Assembly: GCF_001417955.2 (NCBI RefSeq)
Contig: NZ_LKTM01000112.1
Coordinates: 62,001 to 126,000, forward strand
DNA: 64,000 bases
Source of the DNA: Mycobacterium gordonae
GTDB lineage: Bacteria; Actinomycetota; Actinomycetes; Mycobacteriales; Mycobacteriaceae
Direction: 5' to 3'
Below the pieces are notes generated by a model. It did no database searches and was not told where the DNA came from. It saw only the letters and a program-made list of their open reading frames with translations. Position numbers and translations under genes: made by a program. Of the stretch, positions 32,240-40,204 are shown piece after piece. How positions within the stretch are numbered: the first letter of the stretch is position 1; each line of letters opens with the position of its first letter.

Positions 32240-33799
32240 ATGGGACGCCCGCGGCCCGACGACTTCGGTGTCGACAGCTTCACCGTGGCGGCAGTACTCG
32301 ATCGCCGCGCCGAGCAGTATCCCGACCGGGTCATGCTGTCAGTAGCCGGGACGGACATCACCTTCGGGCAACTACGGCAACGGTCCTGCGCGGCGGCGAA
32401 CCTGTTGCTGGATCAGGGTATCGGCTCGGGCGATTGTGTCGCGTTGTTCAGCGCGACCTGCCCGGAGTGGATCTACTTCTGGTTGGGGGCGGCCCGGATC
32501 GGCGCGGTGAGCGCCGCGGTGAACGCGGCCAACAAGGGCGACTTCCTGCTGCACGCTCTGCAGTTGTCACAGGCCAAGCTGGTTATCGCCGATGTCGAGC
32601 GGCGCAGTCGCATCGATGAGATCGTCGATATCAGAACCATTGTGATCCAGGATGATTGGGTGGCCGAGGTGCTGTGTCAAGACGTTCCGGTGCCGGCCGT
32701 CGGGACCCCTGAAATGTTGACGTTGTTCTTCACCTCGGGCACCACCGGCCCGTCGAAAGCGGTTGCCACATCGTGGCAGTACCTTTTCACCGTGGCGGCT
32801 ACCGCGGTCGCAGCCTGGGAGTTCGCGGCGGGGGAGGTGCTGTGGACCGCGATGCCGCTGTTCCACCTCAGCGCGGCGCCCAGTGTGCTGGCGCCGCTGC
32901 TGGTGGGCGGAACGACGGTGCTGGCCGGCGCTTTTCACCCCGCCGCCGTATGGGACGCCGTGCGGGCACACGGTGCGGTCGGCTTCGTGGGTGCCGGTGC
33001 GATGGTGTCGATGCTGCAGAACCTGCCACCGGATCCGCGTGACGCGCAGCTTCCGCTGCGGTTCATCTCGGCGGCCCCGATCGACGCGAAGTCCTACCGG
33101 ACGATTGAAAAGCGTTACGGCTGTGCCGTTGTCACCATGTACGGGATGACCGAGGCCTTTCCGCTGGCGGTCAACGGCGTCGCCTATGACGGGGTGCCCG
33201 GCACGTCGGGCCAGATCAATCCGAACTTCGAGGTACGCATCATTGATGCCGCCGGGGCGGAGTTGCCGGCCGGATCCGTCGGCGAGATCACCTGCCGCGC
33301 CCGGTACGGCGGCGTGATGAGTCATGGGTATGTGCGCGGGGGCGACGGCCCGGATCTGCAGGTGGATCCATACCCGGACTGGTTCCGCACCGGTGACTTG
33401 GGCTCGCTCGACGCCGACGGAAACCTCACGTACGTGGACCGGGTCAAGGACTCGCTGCGCCGACGTGGCGAGAACGTCTCGTCGGTGGAAGTGGAGGCGG
33501 TGGTGACGAGTCACCCGGCCGTTGCCGAAGCCGCCGCGGTTGCCGTGCCGAGCGACCTCGGTGAAGACGACATCCTGTTGGTCGTGACGTTACGTGGCGG
33601 CGCCGCACTGGATTGCGCGGAGCTGCTCGATTACTGCGCCGCCCGGATGCCTTACTTCTGCGTGCCCCGATACGTCGATACCGTTGATGAACTTCCGCGG
33701 AACGTCATCGGGCGGATACGCAAAGACCTGTTGCGCGCCCGCGGGTTGTCGGCGGGCGCGTGGGATCGTGAACGCCACGGATACGTACTGAGTCGGTGA
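32240..33799 (+). CDS. Acyl-CoA synthetase (AMP-forming)
   Basis: This 519-residue ANL ligase has TSGTTGPSK at 165-173, YGMTEAFPLAVN, RTGDLGSLDADGNLTYVDRVKD and the C-terminal GRIRKDLL Lys region, so it is probably active. It resembles the crotonobetaine/carnitine-CoA ligase (CaiC-like) side of the family in general form. The ATG at 32240 lies ten bases after the oxygenase stop; an ATG at 32229 overlapping that stop is in another frame and stops after three codons. It likely activates a product or intermediate handled by the CoA-transferase and MaoC proteins. Confidence 0.87.
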   Translation: MGRPRPDDFGVDSFTVAAVLDRRAEQYPDRVMLSVAGTDITFGQLRQRSCAAANLLLDQGIGSGDCVALFSATCPEWIYFWLGAARIGAVSAAVNAANKGDFLLHALQLSQAKLVIADVERRSRIDEIVDIRTIVIQDDWVAEVLCQDVPVPAVGTPEMLTLFFTSGTTGPSKAVATSWQYLFTVAATAVAAWEFAAGEVLWTAMPLFHLSAAPSVLAPLLVGGTTVLAGAFHPAAVWDAVRAHGAVGFVGAGAMVSMLQNLPPDPRDAQLPLRFISAAPIDAKSYRTIEKRYGCAVVTMYGMTEAFPLAVNGVAYDGVPGTSGQINPNFEVRIIDAAGAELPAGSVGEITCRARYGGVMSHGYVRGGDGPDLQVDPYPDWFRTGDLGSLDADGNLTYVDRVKDSLRRRGENVSSVEVEAVVTSHPAVAEAAAVAVPSDLGEDDILLVVTLRGGAALDCAELLDYCAARMPYFCVPRYVDTVDELPRNVIGRIRKDLLRARGLSAGAWDRERHGYVLSR

Positions 33800-33821
33800 C
33801 AGACAGGTTGGAGAAACAACG

Positions 33822-34244
33822 ATGACAATGACCTATCAGGAGCAGCAGATGCTGCAGGCCGCGACGGGACGTGCGGGCATCCTGGACCTGACCGCGCGGC
33901 ACAACCGGGCGTACTCGCAGGGGAACCGCGAGGCGTGGATCACCACGTTCCGCCATTCCGGCGCCCGCTACATTCGCGGGGGTGAGTCATTCACCGACCT
34001 GTGGTCGGCCTTCGACGGCGGCGACGGACAGCGGCTGGTCTCGGTTGACCATGAGATCCACATCGACGGCGTCAATGCGACACAGCATTGTGTGGCAATA
34101 CTTTTCGCCGCCGTGCACAACGACACCACGCTGCAGGCCACCGGCACGTACCGGGACCGGCTGATCTACGAGCGGGGCGGCTGGTATTTCACGTCCCGCG
34201 AGCTCGTCTGGGATTCGGTGCCGAGCCGCCACCTCGTCATGTGA
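33822..34244 (+). CDS. SnoaL-like (NTF2-fold) protein
   Basis: The 140-residue product has the NTF2/SnoaL_4 pattern: an N-terminal helix pair (GRAGILDLTARHNRAYSQGN), EAWITTFRHSGARYIRG, and a closing sheet with GTYRDRLIYERGGWYFTSREL. Such proteins in mycobacterial catabolic operons are often small dehydratases, isomerases or hydroxylating-dioxygenase small subunits; the last is worth noting because two Rieske alpha subunits are nearby. The stop overlaps the next start (GTGA), so it is coupled to the MaoC pair. Confidence 0.78.
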   Translation: MTMTYQEQQMLQAATGRAGILDLTARHNRAYSQGNREAWITTFRHSGARYIRGGESFTDLWSAFDGGDGQRLVSVDHEIHIDGVNATQHCVAILFAAVHNDTTLQATGTYRDRLIYERGGWYFTSRELVWDSVPSRHLVM

Positions 34245-34777
34245 GTGCCGACGTGGAGCTGAGCTACCAGCTGGCCTTCGGCACCTACGAAGACGCGTTG
34301 CGGATGGTTGGCATGGCGGGTGAACCCCGCACGGCGGCAACGCCGATCAGTGGCGCGCGCATCCACTTGTTCGCTGCGATGGTCCGCGACGGCAACCGCT
34401 CTTACTGGGATGCCGAGTTCGCTCGCGAGCGGTGGGGCGGCCTGGCGGCGCCACCGGCGCTGTTGATGGGATGGCTGATACCGCCGCCCTGGCAACCGGG
34501 AGGGCGCCCGCCGAGCGCCTCACTGGCCCTGCGTGTTCCGCTGCCGGGTACCACATTCATCAACGCCGCCAACGACGTTGAGCTTCTGCACCCGATTCTG
34601 GAAGGCGATCTGTTGACCGCGGTGGAGGAGTTGGTGTCGGTATCGCCGGAGAAGCGGACCCGACTCGGTGTCGGACACTTCGTGGAGACCTTGGAGACCT
34701 ACCGCCGGCAGGACGGCGCCGTCGTTGCCACATCCCGTAACACGCTGTTCCGATTCACGCCCGAGGCGGCCCCGTGA
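34241..34777 (+). CDS. MaoC-like hydratase subunit (ChsH2-like, hot-dog fold)
   Basis: This 178-residue single hot-dog protein has ATPISGARIHLFAAMVRDGN, RWGGLAAPPALLMGWL and HPILEGDLLTAVEELV, as in FAS1-type/MaoC N-terminal dehydratases. The canonical D-x4-H active site is not complete, as in the non-catalytic partner of two-gene hydratases such as ChsH1-ChsH2. GTG start at 34241 in an overlap with the SnoaL-like stop; the stop overlaps the next start. A heteromer with the 146-residue product downstream hydrating an enoyl-CoA is the natural inference. Confidence 0.8.
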   Translation: MSADVELSYQLAFGTYEDALRMVGMAGEPRTAATPISGARIHLFAAMVRDGNRSYWDAEFARERWGGLAAPPALLMGWLIPPPWQPGGRPPSASLALRVPLPGTTFINAANDVELLHPILEGDLLTAVEELVSVSPEKRTRLGVGHFVETLETYRRQDGAVVATSRNTLFRFTPEAAP

Positions 34778-35214
34778 GCGAACTGGATTGGAACGCGATC
34801 AGCATCCCCGCCGACCTGCCCGACGTTGTCGACGAGATCAGCTATCAGCGGGTGGTCGAGAACGCCGGCGCCACCTGGGACTACTTTCCCGGCCACTTCG
34901 ACCCGGCCTACGCGCAAAGCCAGGGCAATCCAACGATTTTCGTCAACACCATGCACCTGGCCGGATTTGCCGACCGCATCGCCACCGATTGGGCCGGTCC
35001 GAGCAGTCGCGTGGTGCGACGCTCGATGCGACTGGCCGGCTCCATCTATGCCGGCGACTCCATGGTGGGTCGGGGGCGGGCGGTGGCCAAACGCTGCGAC
35101 ACCACGACGGACCCCCCGCGCTACCTCGTCGACCTGCAGATCGAGGTGCGCAACCAGCACGATGTTTTGTGCTGCCCGGTCGAGATCACGGTGCAGTTTC
35201 CCCAACCGCGTTGA
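34774..35214 (+). CDS. MaoC-like hydratase subunit (ChsH1-like, catalytic)
   Basis: The 146-residue hot-dog protein carries the hydratase motif Asp-x4-His in TWDYFPGHFDPAYA, followed by NPTIFVNTMHLAGFADR, the pattern I recall for ChsH1-type catalytic subunits of steroid side-chain enoyl-CoA hydratase. GTG start overlaps the previous stop (GTGA). It should pair with the 178-residue product upstream. The 3' end overlaps the aldehyde dehydrogenase gene convergently by 29 bases, with no room for a separate terminator. Confidence 0.82.
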   Translation: MSELDWNAISIPADLPDVVDEISYQRVVENAGATWDYFPGHFDPAYAQSQGNPTIFVNTMHLAGFADRIATDWAGPSSRVVRRSMRLAGSIYAGDSMVGRGRAVAKRCDTTTDPPRYLVDLQIEVRNQHDVLCCPVEITVQFPQPR

Positions 35215-36670
35215 GCGGCGGCAACTTTCCGTTGCAGGCGACCGACTGCAGCTCCACGTACTCTTCCAGGCCCTCGGGCCCGAACTCACGGCCGATGCCG
35301 GAGTGCTTGAAGCCACCGAACGGGGTGCTGATGTCGAGCATGTACATGTTGATGCCGTAGGTTCCCGTGCGCACCCGCGCCGCGATGTCGAGGCCGTGGG
35401 CGGTGTCCGCGGTCCACACCGACCCGGCCAGCCCGTAATCACTGTCATTGGCGATCGCGACCGCGTCGTCCTCGTCGGTATAGGTCAGCACCGTCAGGAC
35501 CGGGCCGAAAATCTCCTCGCGCGCGATCCGCATGTCGTTGGTGGCATCGGTGAACAGCGTTGGGCGCACATACCAGCCGCGGGGCTCCGGAGCATCCGCG
35601 CCGCCGATCACCAGGCGCGCGCCCTCCTGCTGCCCGGACCGGATGTAGTCCTGCACCCGCTGCTGTTGGCGTTGGGCGACGAGCGGTCCGATGTCGGTCT
35701 TGTCGTCGGTGGGATCGCCGACATTCAGGCTCGACATCATGTCGGTGAGTGCCTCGACCAGCTCGTCATGGCGGCGTTGGCTGACCAGGATGCGCGTCTG
35801 CGCGACACACGCCTGCCCGTTGTTCATCAGGCCTGCCGTCTTCAGGCCGGCCACCGTCTTACCGATGTCGGCATCGTCGAGAACAATCGCCGCCGATTTG
35901 CCGCCCAGCTCCAGGCTCACCCGCTTCAACTGCTCGCCGCACAGGGCCGCGATGCGTCGTCCCGTGGCGCTGGATCCGGTGAACGCGACCTTGTCCACGC
36001 CGGGATGCCGGACCAGGGCCTCGCCCACATCCGGGCCGCCGGTCACGACCGACACGACTCCCTCCGGCAGGTCGAGCTGTTCGATCATCTCAGCCAACCA
36101 CAGTGCGTCCAAGGGGGTTTCGGGCGCGGGCTTGATGATCACGCTGCAGCCGGCGATCAACGCGGGAATCAACTTGGGCATGATCAGGCATTGCGGCACG
36201 TTCCACGGCACGATCGCCCCGACCACACCGACCGGCGCGCGGCGCAGGTGTGCCTCGCCCAGCACGCCTTGGCGGCGCTCCACCCAGGGGAAGTCACGGG
36301 CCGCCGCGAGTGTCAGATGGATCATGGAGGCGGCGCCGGCCGCCTGACCGAGCCGGCTGAAACTGCGCGGCGATCCCATCTGCGCTGTGATCAGGTCGGC
36401 CATCTGCTCGATGTGCCGACCATAAACCGCGGCCAGTTCTTCGATTTTGCGCATCCGCTCCTGCGGTTGCAGCCGCGGCCACGGACCCTCGTCGAACGCA
36501 CGGCGGGCGGCCCGGACGGCCGCGTCGACCTCATCGGCAGAGCCGGCGGGGACTTCGGCGATCGGTTCCTCGGAGTGCGGCGAAATGACCTGCAGACGCT
36601 CCGGTCCGGACGGCGTGCGCCACCGGCCGCCGATGAACAGTTGGTCATAGGAACGCAGACTCGCCGTCAT
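35186..36670 (-). CDS. Aldehyde dehydrogenase
   Basis: The 494-residue NAD(P)-dependent ALDH has PWNVP with Asn157, FTGSSATGR for cofactor binding, Glu254 in LELGGKSA and the catalytic Cys288 in NNGQACVAQ, plus EEIFGPVLTV and FGGFKHSGIGRE at the C terminus, so it looks fully active. It would oxidise an aldehyde to the acid used by the CoA ligases. The ATG at 36670 starts MTASLRSYDQLFIGG; the open frame continues to 37219 but has no ALDH character. It is divergent from the CrtC/AttH-like gene. Confidence 0.92.
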   Translation of the reverse strand: MTASLRSYDQLFIGGRWRTPSGPERLQVISPHSEEPIAEVPAGSADEVDAAVRAARRAFDEGPWPRLQPQERMRKIEELAAVYGRHIEQMADLITAQMGSPRSFSRLGQAAGAASMIHLTLAAARDFPWVERRQGVLGEAHLRRAPVGVVGAIVPWNVPQCLIMPKLIPALIAGCSVIIKPAPETPLDALWLAEMIEQLDLPEGVVSVVTGGPDVGEALVRHPGVDKVAFTGSSATGRRIAALCGEQLKRVSLELGGKSAAIVLDDADIGKTVAGLKTAGLMNNGQACVAQTRILVSQRRHDELVEALTDMMSSLNVGDPTDDKTDIGPLVAQRQQQRVQDYIRSGQQEGARLVIGGADAPEPRGWYVRPTLFTDATNDMRIAREEIFGPVLTVLTYTDEDDAVAIANDSDYGLAGSVWTADTAHGLDIAARVRTGTYGINMYMLDISTPFGGFKHSGIGREFGPEGLEEYVELQSVACNGKLPPLNAVGETAP

Positions 36671-36702
36671 CGGGGTAACCACCTCAGGGCAGGCGACGGT
36701 AA

Positions 36703-36728
36703 TTTCACTATTGATGCTAACATAGCCA
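36703..36728. promoter_or_regulatory. AT-rich element in divergent promoter (site D, weak)
   Basis: The 93-base gap between the aldehyde dehydrogenase and the + strand gene contains TTTCACTATTGATG and CTAACATAGCC. CTAACATA is shared with site A and the minus strand reads AATAGTGAAA, close to the AATAGTAAA of sites A and C. The match is partial, so membership in the same regulon is tentative. Confidence 0.35.
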
Positions 36729-36763
36729 AAAAAGCGGGCTTTTCCTTCGACACGAGGCGTGAC

Positions 36764-38077
36764 GTGACCGGCGATTGGCGTAGCTACCCGTTCGAATTGG
36801 TGCCCGGGGACAGCCAACTGGATTTTCCCGCGGCGGAAGGTCAGCACCCCGACCAGGAGTCCGATACGTGGTTCATCGCCGGTGAACTTGCGTCTGCCAA
36901 CAGGTCCTTCGCGTTCCTGACCATCTTCAACCGGAACCGGCCCGGCGGCAGCATCGTCGCCGATTTCTACACGCTGGCGTTGTTCGATCTCGACAGCGGC
37001 GAGTACGGCACCTACACGGACTACGACATGCCTCCGGCCAGCACGGAGCCCGGGGCGAAACCCAAACTGTCCAGTGCGGTAGGGCATCTCGACGTGTCGT
37101 ACGACACCGGTGCCGGCACTGCCCGGTGGGCCACCGTGCGCGACGCTGACGGCGCATTGCGGCCTTACACCTACGAGATCAGCCTGACGGGCACCGACCA
37201 GGCGGGCCAGTCGATGCACCTGGACCTCACGGTCACGCCGACCCGGGCCCCGACACCGCTGGGCGCCTCAACGTACAACGGCAAGATCGCCTGCTTCGGC
37301 CAGGACGACACCTACTCGTACTTTCAGACCGGCATGGCCATGACCGGGACCCTGCGTTGGGGCACGACCACGGAGCAGGTCAGCGGCAGCGCTGGGCATG
37401 TGGATCGGCAATGGTTCCCGAAGTACGCCGGCGGCGGAACCGGCGAGCCGCCGCGCACCAGGTCGCACGAGTGGCGCACGATCAATTTCGACAACGGTGT
37501 GGACATGAGTATCTGGCGGCAGTTCCTGCGCACCGAAGGCAATGCGCTGCAACCGTTTACCGGCATCACGACGAGCTATCCCGACGATCGGCCACCGCAG
37601 TGCGCCGAGGATTTAGATGTCACGATCAGCAGCTACGTCCGCTGGCCGGACGCGATCCGGACCCTCATCCGGCCGCCGAGCAAGCCGAGGTACATGCCGG
37701 ACCGGCATCGGATCACCTGTGCCGCTTTACAATTGGATATCGTCGGGGAGCCGCTGGTGGCGGCCCCGGCGCACGGCCTGCCGATCGAGTACATGGAAGG
37801 CCCGTACCGCTACCACGGGATGCTCGGGGGCGAGGCCGTCACGGGGTTCGCGTTCAACGAGCGTTCGCTGGCCATGTACCGGGACTGGGAGCTGGTGGAT
37901 GTGCTGGCGTGCGCCGGCGCCGATGAGCAGCAGGACCTGGCGGATCAGTTGAGGCCTCTGCTAGCGGCGGGTCGCCGCGAGGAGGCCCTGGCGCTGGTGC
38001 GCAACGAGCGCGATGGCCAACAGGAACCGGTCGCAACCATCCTCGACGATCTCGGCACCGCACTTTCAGGTAGCTGA
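36764..38077 (+). CDS. CrtC/AttH-like lipocalin-fold protein
   Basis: The 437-residue product looks like an AttH/CrtC-type two-lipocalin protein: SYPFELVPGDSQL at the start, DTWFIAGELA, FAFLTIFNR, FYTLALFDLDSGEY, and a second half with GSAGHVDRQWFPKY and EWRTINFDNGVDMSIWRQFL. CrtC is a carotenoid 1,2-hydratase; mycobacterial relatives are mostly uncharacterised and may bind or modify isoprenoid or steroid-like molecules. No signal peptide. The start is uncertain: GTG at 36764 follows a GAGG, and no ATG is in frame nearby. The frame remains open far upstream only because it is antisense to the aldehyde dehydrogenase. Confidence 0.7.
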   Translation: MTGDWRSYPFELVPGDSQLDFPAAEGQHPDQESDTWFIAGELASANRSFAFLTIFNRNRPGGSIVADFYTLALFDLDSGEYGTYTDYDMPPASTEPGAKPKLSSAVGHLDVSYDTGAGTARWATVRDADGALRPYTYEISLTGTDQAGQSMHLDLTVTPTRAPTPLGASTYNGKIACFGQDDTYSYFQTGMAMTGTLRWGTTTEQVSGSAGHVDRQWFPKYAGGGTGEPPRTRSHEWRTINFDNGVDMSIWRQFLRTEGNALQPFTGITTSYPDDRPPQCAEDLDVTISSYVRWPDAIRTLIRPPSKPRYMPDRHRITCAALQLDIVGEPLVAAPAHGLPIEYMEGPYRYHGMLGGEAVTGFAFNERSLAMYRDWELVDVLACAGADEQQDLADQLRPLLAAGRREEALALVRNERDGQQEPVATILDDLGTALSGS

Positions 38078-39217
38078 GCCGTCCTGGTCCACCGCCCGCT
38101 GCCACGCGATGTGACGGTGCTGCAGCCCAGGCTCGTTGCGCCCGAACACAAGTCGCGCCCGGGCGCCCGATTCGAGGTTGGCCTGCAGCCCCTCGACCAA
38201 CCGGTAGTCCTCGTCGCGCACGGTGGCGTGGGCGTACTCGAAAACGGCTTGCGCGCCCGCGGCCATGGATTCGTCGGACATGTCCAGAGGTGTCGAATTC
38301 TGGTGAACCGTGGTGGATCGGCCCGGCCGGTCGCCGGGGTACACGCGGAACAACTCGCCGTTGGCGATGGTCACCGAGATGACGATGTTCGGGAACAACG
38401 CGTAGATGACGACCAAATTGTTCAGCGGAACCCACTGGTCCTCGGCGGTGTCGTCGAGGTCCAGGATCGTGTTGAGCGGGAAGATCAATCGGTGGTGCGG
38501 CCCGTAGGCGTCGAACACGGTGCAGTTGCTGCGCGCAATCGTCGCGAAGGTCTGCTGGTGGACGGTCGCGAAGTGGTAGTTCTCGGCGAAGGTGTCAATG
38601 GCGAGCTTCCAGTTGATGGGGGAGTCGAGCACCTTCTCGCCTAGCGGTGACCAGCGACCGATGCCCCACGAGTCGAGTTCTTCGGCCAACGGCCCCAGAT
38701 GCGCAGCCACGTCCAGATTGGTGCCGGGTTCCATTGCCACCCAGAGGAATCCGGCGAACTCGGTGGCCGGCAGCTCGGTCAGGCCATCGGATTTCGGCAT
38801 CACTTCCGGAAAGCCTTCGCGGCCGGGAACGGCGAACAGGCGGCCCGTGTTGTCGTACGTCCAGGCGTGGTACGGGCAGGTGAACCGCTTGGCCACGCCG
38901 CATCCCGATACGACCTGCGCCTGCCGGTGCAGGCAGACATTGTCGAATGCCTTGACCGAACCGTCGGCGATTCTGGTCAGCAGGATCGACCGGCCCATCA
39001 CCGTCTTGGTGCAGTACGAACCCGGCTCGGGCAACTCAGAGACATAGCCGACCAGTTGCGGGCTGGCCAGCACCAGGGAGCGGTCCCGCTCGTGCCGTTC
39101 GGCCGAGGTGTACTCGCGCGCGTCGACCAGGTGCTGTGCGGGCGCGAGGTCGGTCGTTTTGTCCCGCGCTAATTTCAGCGCGCGGCGGGTGAGGTCGATG
39201 AGCTGGTCGTGTTGCAT
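38066..39217 (-). CDS. Aromatic-ring-hydroxylating type Rieske oxygenase alpha subunit
   Basis: This 383-residue oxygenase has Rieske ligands Cys95-x-His97 (NVCLHRQ) and Cys114-x2-His117 (CPYHAW) and the catalytic-domain iron motif DTFAENYHFATVH with His215 and His220. The spacing is of the ring-hydroxylating oxygenase type and differs from the KshA-like gene, so the island has two distinct Rieske enzymes. No beta subunit gene is adjacent; the SnoaL-like protein is the only NTF2-fold candidate. ATG at 39217, divergent from the MerR gene across a 40-base promoter with a dyad, which suggests it is the MerR target. The 3' end overlaps its convergent neighbour by 12 bases. Confidence 0.88.
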   Translation of the reverse strand: MQHDQLIDLTRRALKLARDKTTDLAPAQHLVDAREYTSAERHERDRSLVLASPQLVGYVSELPEPGSYCTKTVMGRSILLTRIADGSVKAFDNVCLHRQAQVVSGCGVAKRFTCPYHAWTYDNTGRLFAVPGREGFPEVMPKSDGLTELPATEFAGFLWVAMEPGTNLDVAAHLGPLAEELDSWGIGRWSPLGEKVLDSPINWKLAIDTFAENYHFATVHQQTFATIARSNCTVFDAYGPHHRLIFPLNTILDLDDTAEDQWVPLNNLVVIYALFPNIVISVTIANGELFRVYPGDRPGRSTTVHQNSTPLDMSDESMAAGAQAVFEYAHATVRDEDYRLVEGLQANLESGARARLVFGRNEPGLQHRHIAWQRAVDQDGSAT

Positions 39218-39229
39218 CGTTCCATTACA

Positions 39230-39252
39230 GACCTTCCGACGGTTGTAAGGTC
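39230..39252. promoter_or_regulatory. MerR-type operator dyad
   Basis: GACCTT at 39230-39235 and AAGGTC at 39247-39252 are exact inverted copies with an 11-base spacer, placed in the 40-base gap between the Rieske oxygenase start and the MerR gene start. MerR regulators bind such dyads between promoter elements. Its position just before the MerR GTG suggests autoregulation and control of the oxygenase. Confidence 0.6.
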
Positions 39253-39257
39253 AAGGA

Positions 39258-40115
39258 GTGGCTGGGCAGTTGCTGATCGGCGACGTTGCGGCTTTGACCG
39301 GGATCGCCTCAGGCCGCATCCGCCACTACGAGAAAATCGGGTTATTGCGCGCCGAGCATCTCAGCAACGGATATCGGGTCTTCGGCGTGGAGCAGGTCCT
39401 CGATCTGTTGCGGATCGATCTGATGAGAAGTCTCGGCGTCAGCATCGATGACATTCAGCGGTTGGTTCACGGCGGACAGACCACGCTGGCAGATCTTCTC
39501 GACGAGCACCGGGCGTTGCTGGTGCGCCAGCGCGAACGGCTCGACCAACTCATCTCGGCAATCGACGCGGCAACAGAGCATCCGGGCGCCGATGTCGACG
39601 AGAAGATCTTGCGCAGGCTGGCGACAACGCACCGCGACAGCATCGGTGTCATCGGACGCCTGAGCACCCCGCTGGCCGCCCCGGTCGCGGCCATGTACGC
39701 CGAACTGTTCGAAGAATGGGAGTTACCGGTTCCGCCGCTGTTCGGGCAGATGGTGCTGCCCGCACCGGCCAGCACCTTATTGGCACAGCTCGCGGTGACC
39801 CCGGGTCGCGAGGTGCTGTTCGACCGGCTGCGCAAGCTTGCCACCGAAGTGGTCGCTCTGGATGAAGACCGCAGTGCGGCAACCCAACTCGCGGTCAAGT
39901 GGATCGAGGAGCAGGTGGCCGACCCGCTGCCGTCCGACGTGGCCGAAGCGCTGCGGTGCGTGCACCCGCTACTGGCGCACGATCCGGTGATCGTGCAGGG
40001 CTTTCGGGCCTGGGCCGCGACGATCAATGGGGCTGCGGCCCATTTCATCGACGAGATGGCGGTCCAAACTGCCGAGCGCGGTCTGCAGGCTGTGAGTGTC
40101 ATCGTGCTTCCTTGA
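39258..40115 (+). CDS. MerR-family transcriptional regulator
   Basis: The 285-residue regulator has an N-terminal MerR winged helix (LLIGDVAALTGIASGRIRHY, then EKIGLLRAEHLSNGYRVFG, residues 4-45) and a long dimerisation helix (LVRQRERLDQLISAIDAAT), followed by a helical effector domain of about 160 residues that I do not recognise. There is no Cys-rich metal site, so an organic ligand is likely. The GTG at 39258 follows AAGGAG directly at a short distance. Divergent from the ring-hydroxylating oxygenase with a dyad between them. Confidence 0.86.
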   Translation: MAGQLLIGDVAALTGIASGRIRHYEKIGLLRAEHLSNGYRVFGVEQVLDLLRIDLMRSLGVSIDDIQRLVHGGQTTLADLLDEHRALLVRQRERLDQLISAIDAATEHPGADVDEKILRRLATTHRDSIGVIGRLSTPLAAPVAAMYAELFEEWELPVPPLFGQMVLPAPASTLLAQLAVTPGREVLFDRLRKLATEVVALDEDRSAATQLAVKWIEEQVADPLPSDVAEALRCVHPLLAHDPVIVQGFRAWAATINGAAAHFIDEMAVQTAERGLQAVSVIVLP

Positions 40116-40204
40116 CTTGCGGCCCCGCAGCGGGGCCAAAAGTGACCCATCTGTGACTGCTGAGATCCCTGAGTCTGCTGGGGTTGTTGCGTACCCTGTC
40201 GCAT

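Noticed and set aside
34826..36763. The frame of the CrtC/AttH-like gene stays open far upstream
   Set aside because: The upstream part lies inside the MaoC gene in another frame and antisense to the aldehyde dehydrogenase; no domain and no start fit it.
36671..37219. N-terminal extension of the aldehyde dehydrogenase frame
   Set aside because: It crosses the AT-rich divergent promoter and the opposite gene; the ALDH fold begins at the ATG at 36670.
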